Assembly (NCBI GenBank): GCA_948099385.1
Contig: CANUEZ040000167.1
Location: 3,881,001-3,945,000, forward strand
Direction of reading: 5' to 3'
Length of the DNA stretch: 64,000 nt
Origin: Fasciola hepatica
Lineage: Eukaryota; Platyhelminthes; Trematoda; Plagiorchiida; Fasciolidae
A model generated the notes under the pieces. The model saw nothing but the letters and a program-made list of their open reading frames with translations. It made no database searches and was not told the DNA's origin. The position numbers and the translations under genes were made by a program. Shown piece after piece: positions 61,233 through 64,000 of the stretch (positions are counted from its first letter, which is position 1; every line of letters starts with the position of its first letter).

Positions 61233-62373
61233 TTGCAGGGTATTAGGGAAGTAATGTTGTCGAAACCAGATGAAGGTGTAAATATAGTGATTTTCAATAA
61301 ATCAGATTATATAGAGAAGATACAGGCGATAATGAACGATGGTTCGAAGTTCACGAGGACCCAATCTGAGAAGGGTGGGACGTCTCAGATAGATAAATCA
61401 ATTTCAACAAGAATAAGATCCTTGAAACTGAATGAGTTATTCTACTTGGTGACTTCCCTTATGGTGTGACTGAAGGGGACGATAGCTTTCAGATTATACG
61501 GTCCACCGAAGGTTCACAAAGAAATAGTCCCACTGAGACCGAATTTGGGCATGCGTAACTCTCCATATCAAGCAGTATCAAAGTGGTTGACTGAATTATT
61601 GAAACCAGTAAGAAAAGGTTTTTCTGGGCACGGCCTATAAGAAACACTTAATTCTGCGGAAACTGTGAGGAGCCTAAAAGTAAGCAAATGATATCACTTG
61701 ATGTTACCTCACTGTTAACAAATGTCCCGATTAGTGTAACAATCAAATATCCAAGCAACTACGTTTATAGTAGAGAGATCTATTTGAGTATCCCGTTGGA
61801 TGAACTGGAACGGTTACTATATGTCTGCACACATAATATCCCGTTTCAAAGCAATGGTGAAATCTGTCGTCAGAGGGAAGGAGTTGCAATGGGATCACCT
61901 TTGAGACCCCTATTTGCTGATATTTTCATGGTAAAACGTAATATAATCAACTTGAATCCATAATCCGAGATTTTGCCTTGTACAGACGGTGCGTAAGCGA
62001 CATCATACGTGTGCTAGACACCAATCCGGACAAGGGCCTGCTTCCTAACAATTTTAACGCTGCCCATCTAAATTTTCAATTTACTTTGGAAGAGAAGGAG
62101 GAAAATAGTTTATCGTACTTGGAAGCATACCTAAGCCGTTGGGGTGATTTTTCCGTCCACTTCTCAGTGCGTTCAAAAGCTAGGCGGAAAGAACAATACA
62201 ATCATTTTCACATATTTCTGCCCCTCAAAATGAAGAGGAATCTCATGCGCTGCTTCTCTGATAGAGCAAGAGAAATCCGCTCCGAACACTTAATTAGAAA
62301 CGGACTCCCTTTTCTGATGAACGTTTTCCTAAATAACTGCTATTCTGAACGGTTTGTCGATAGAACGATGTAA
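61233..62373 (+). pseudogene. Penelope-like reverse transcriptase
   Basis: Frames 61,233-61,469, 61,688-61,963 and 61,978-62,373 form one broken gene. The first contains the LSKPDEG-NIVIFNKSDYIE segment ahead of the RT. The second has SLDVTSLLTNVP (first palm block) and QREGVAMGSPLRPLFADIF. The third starts with the altered catalytic block RRCVSDIIRV, then has NAAHLNFQFTLEEKEENSLS and YLEAYLSR (the FLDxxIxR-like block). It ends with NGLPFLMNVFLNNCYSERF. Only short gaps separate the frames, so the damage is a handful of stops and small indels. This RT copies element RNA; it is far from the LINE RTs around it. Confidence 0.82.
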
Positions 62374-62589
62374 TAAAATGGAGGAAAATCAAAGGGGATA
62401 GAAGATGCTAAGAAGTTTTATCCGTGCGTTTTCCACTCAAAGTCGACATGGGAGCCGAAATTATTCCACAAAGATTATCAGCAGTGATCAACAGAACATT
62501 TTATACTTCACAGTTACATATGGTGTTCCTTTCCAAACCGATAGTTGTTTTGGGTTAAAGGAAAACGCCGAACTCTGCAACCCCGTTTA

Positions 62590-62965
62590 GTGTGCATTCT
62601 TCCACCTGTTCCTGTAGAACTGGGTAAAATGGTCGCACGACCAGGAGCTTATCCAAACTCGTTCGTAAATACTACCCAGTCTGGCTAAAAACGGGAGCAG
62701 TTAGGACAATCACGAGTGCAGCTTGCTCTCACCTTGTCCAGTCAAACCAATCCATGGGGTCGACATAAGCTTTTGCACCATTTACAAATTTGGGGGAAAA
62801 CAGCGAAGGATTTCCAACTGTGGCATCTTAGCCGCAGCCGAAGCCGTGAGTATTTGTCTCTGCAATCCTCCCATGTGCGCTCAGAAGCAATTTGTGCGAG
62901 CACTCAAGCTTCGGTGGCCCACTTCCAGAACACGAGTGCCACAACCTGAACATTCCAAACCGTGA
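62590..62965 (+). pseudogene. GIY-YIG endonuclease domain of the Penelope-like element
   Basis: The plus strand gives CSCRTG, a stop, then NGRTTRSLSKLVRKYYPVWL and KTGAVRTITSAACSHLVQ. After a frame change come SFCTIYKFGGKQRR and LAAAEAVSICLCNPPMCAQ, then KQFVRALKLRWP (frame 62,723-62,965). This is the C-terminal GIY-YIG nuclease layout of Penelope-like elements, where YIGRTxRxLxxRxxEH is followed by LAxAEAIxIxxxxPxLCxQ. The catalytic Glu of the AEAV motif is present. The GIY/YIG tyrosines are not recognisable. The nuclease probably makes the target nick. Confidence 0.72.
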
Positions 62966-63136
62966 TCAATTTCGCGTGCCCACATGAACGTGCGAGGACA
63001 GATTTGGACTGTCATTCTGCTTTCGTATTTTTTAGTCATACATATTGGTATGCATTGGTATGAGTGTGATTGAATGAAGCCATCTTGTTCTCTATGTTAT
63101 TTATTCTTGGTGCGTTCTGCGGGACCTCTCAGAGAA

Positions 63137-63147
63137 CCTACTAGAAT
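63137..63147 (+). repeat. Right target-site duplication of the Penelope-like element
   Basis: CCTACTAGAAT; see the left copy at 60,846-60,856. Confidence 0.75.
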
Positions 63148-64000
63148 ATTCTATGATCTGCCCACATCAGCAAGGATTTCTGAAAAACAGTTCCTGCTTG
63201 AACAACCTCTTGAGCTTCCTAGACGAAGTCACTAGGAAAGTGGATGAAGATAAACAGGTAGAAGTATGTTGCCTTGACTTTACGAAGGCATTTGACTCGG
63301 TAAACCAGCAGGTTCTACTAATCAACTTGAGGCCATCTGGTACAAACTGCCAGATTCAGGAATGGTTAGGCAGGACGTTTTACCTGAGAGCAGGTGAAAT
63401 GAATTCCACACTATAGAATGTCACCAGTGGAGTACCGCGGGGCTCCGTACTAGGTCAAATTCGTTTTTTTTATTGATTTGGCCCCAGTCCTACAGTCACG
63501 AAGCTTCCTCTACGCAGATGATGTGAAGTCAACGGGAGCTCGTGGGAGGAAGGAGCTGAACAGGGACCTTCAAATTCTGGGAACAGCCGCTTGTTGTCAC
63601 GGTCAGCCACAAGCCTGACGGCTGCACATGACCAGGGCTCATTCACTATACAGGTAGTAAACAGAGTTGAACACCTTGGGATTGTGGTGACTCCTGATAC
63701 CAAGTGGTTGGATCAGTGCGCAGCAGCTGTAAATAAAGGCGTGTGGTGAGCTCTTCGGGTTGATATCAGTGCTTTCGCGCGGACAATCTAGCGTTTCCAT
63801 GCCTGTGTTCAAGCCTATAGTTAGGTCTCTCTTGAAAAACTGTATTCAGCCACGACCACCCTTCCACTAAAATGATGCAACTTGTTTGGAGGACATACAA
63901 CGCTTCGCGAGGCGCATGACTGGTGGTCAGACGGGCAAGACTTGTTAGCAGAGACTCCTGGAACTCAGACTTTTCTCTGTGAAAAAGAGGGGACTACAAG
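63137..64000 (+). pseudogene. LINE A2 reverse transcriptase, right part (runs off the window)
   Basis: This continues the RT interrupted at 60,857. From 63,138 it reads LLEYSMICPHQQGFLKNSSC, matching the LLQHSMLSPAQHGFLKNRSC region of LINE A. LSFLDEVTRKVDEDKQVEVC and CLDFTKAFDSVNQ (palm) follow. VTSGVPRGSVLGQ ends in a frameshift, and the catalytic YADD (63,511-63,522) is intact in another frame. NRVEHLGIVVTPDTKWLDQC and later C-terminal pieces run to the window edge. The element is the same subfamily as LINE A, in opposite orientation and more decayed. Confidence 0.85.

Larger units (their letters stand above)
60857..63136 (+). mobile_element. Penelope-like element inserted in LINE A2
   Basis: A 2.28-kb insertion with an 11-bp near-perfect target-site duplication. 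Motifs in order on the plus strand: LLEVLSLGS and LDMEAGFESLYDQLSDLFPS (about 60,990-61,110); LSKPDEGVNIVIFNKSDYIE (61,257 on); LYGPPKVHKEIVPLRPNLGM (61,494 on); SLDVTSLLTNVP (61,691 on); EGVAMGSPLRPLFADIFM (about 61,880-61,932). CVSDIIRV (about 61,990) is where YVDD is expected, so at least one catalytic Asp is lost. The N-terminal, RT and GIY-YIG parts are all recognisable, so the insert covers most of the protein of this class. Stops and frame changes show it is inactive. It is well known that such elements pair an RT close to telomerase with a GIY-YIG endonuclease. Confidence 0.85.

Noticed and set aside
1..64000. CRISPR arrays, bacterial operons, phage genes or rRNA
   Set aside because: No regularly spaced repeats, no prokaryotic gene density and no rRNA sequence are visible. 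The content is eukaryotic repeat DNA.

Overview
This window looks like intergenic DNA from a eukaryote, most probably a parasitic flatworm and perhaps a diphyllobothriid tapeworm. That placement is inference. It rests on the mix of elements: CR1-like and RTE-like LINEs, a Penelope-like element with a GIY-YIG tail, and a Ty3/gypsy pol. I found no convincing host gene, no rRNA, no functional tRNA, no CRISPR array and no bacterial operon. Almost everything recognisable is mobile DNA at different stages of decay.

The left part (about 1-25,300) is visibly AT-rich and old. It holds three scattered copies of a tRNA-derived SINE (near 2.8, 10.9 and 11.2 kb). It also holds two heavily mutated LINE reverse-transcriptase scraps (5.1-5.9 and 12.3-12.7 kb), the 3' end of an RTE-type LINE (14.4-14.9 kb), and the pol remnant of a Ty3/gypsy LTR retrotransposon (15.85-17.45 kb). 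A cluster of foldback sequences built on a motif like CAAACCGCTCGGAAACC lies at 22.5-25.0 kb. The rest of this part holds nothing I can name.

The right part (25.3-64 kb) is denser and younger. LINE A (25,319-28,966, minus) is the best preserved element: its endonuclease and reverse transcriptase motifs are all present and one frameshift separates them. It sits head-to-tail against the 3' end of an older relative. LINE B (30.6-33.2 kb, minus) is decayed. LINE D (40.5-48.4 kb, minus) has an ORF1 with a PHD-finger-like relic, an endonuclease and an RT, but a 2.4-kb repeat separates its endonuclease from its RT. That repeat is one arm of a large diverged inverted repeat (about 37,755-40,190 and 42,400-44,825), and a partial third copy lies at 35.45-36.73 kb. 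LINE F (48.95-49.52 kb, minus) and LINE C (51.97-52.64 kb, plus) are C-terminal scraps. LINE E (53.16-57.35 kb, plus) is nearly full length but full of stops. LINE A2 (58.2 kb to the window end, plus) is a relative of LINE A and is split by a 2.28-kb Penelope-like element (60,857-63,136) flanked by an 11-bp near-perfect target-site duplication.

The elements do not cooperate in a pathway; they record successive insertions. The order that can be read is: LINE A2 before the Penelope-like element, LINE D probably before its 2.4-kb repeat, and the older LINE A relative before LINE A. The least explained item is the 2.4-kb repeat family. It has no recognisable protein and occurs three times within 10 kb in alternating orientation.
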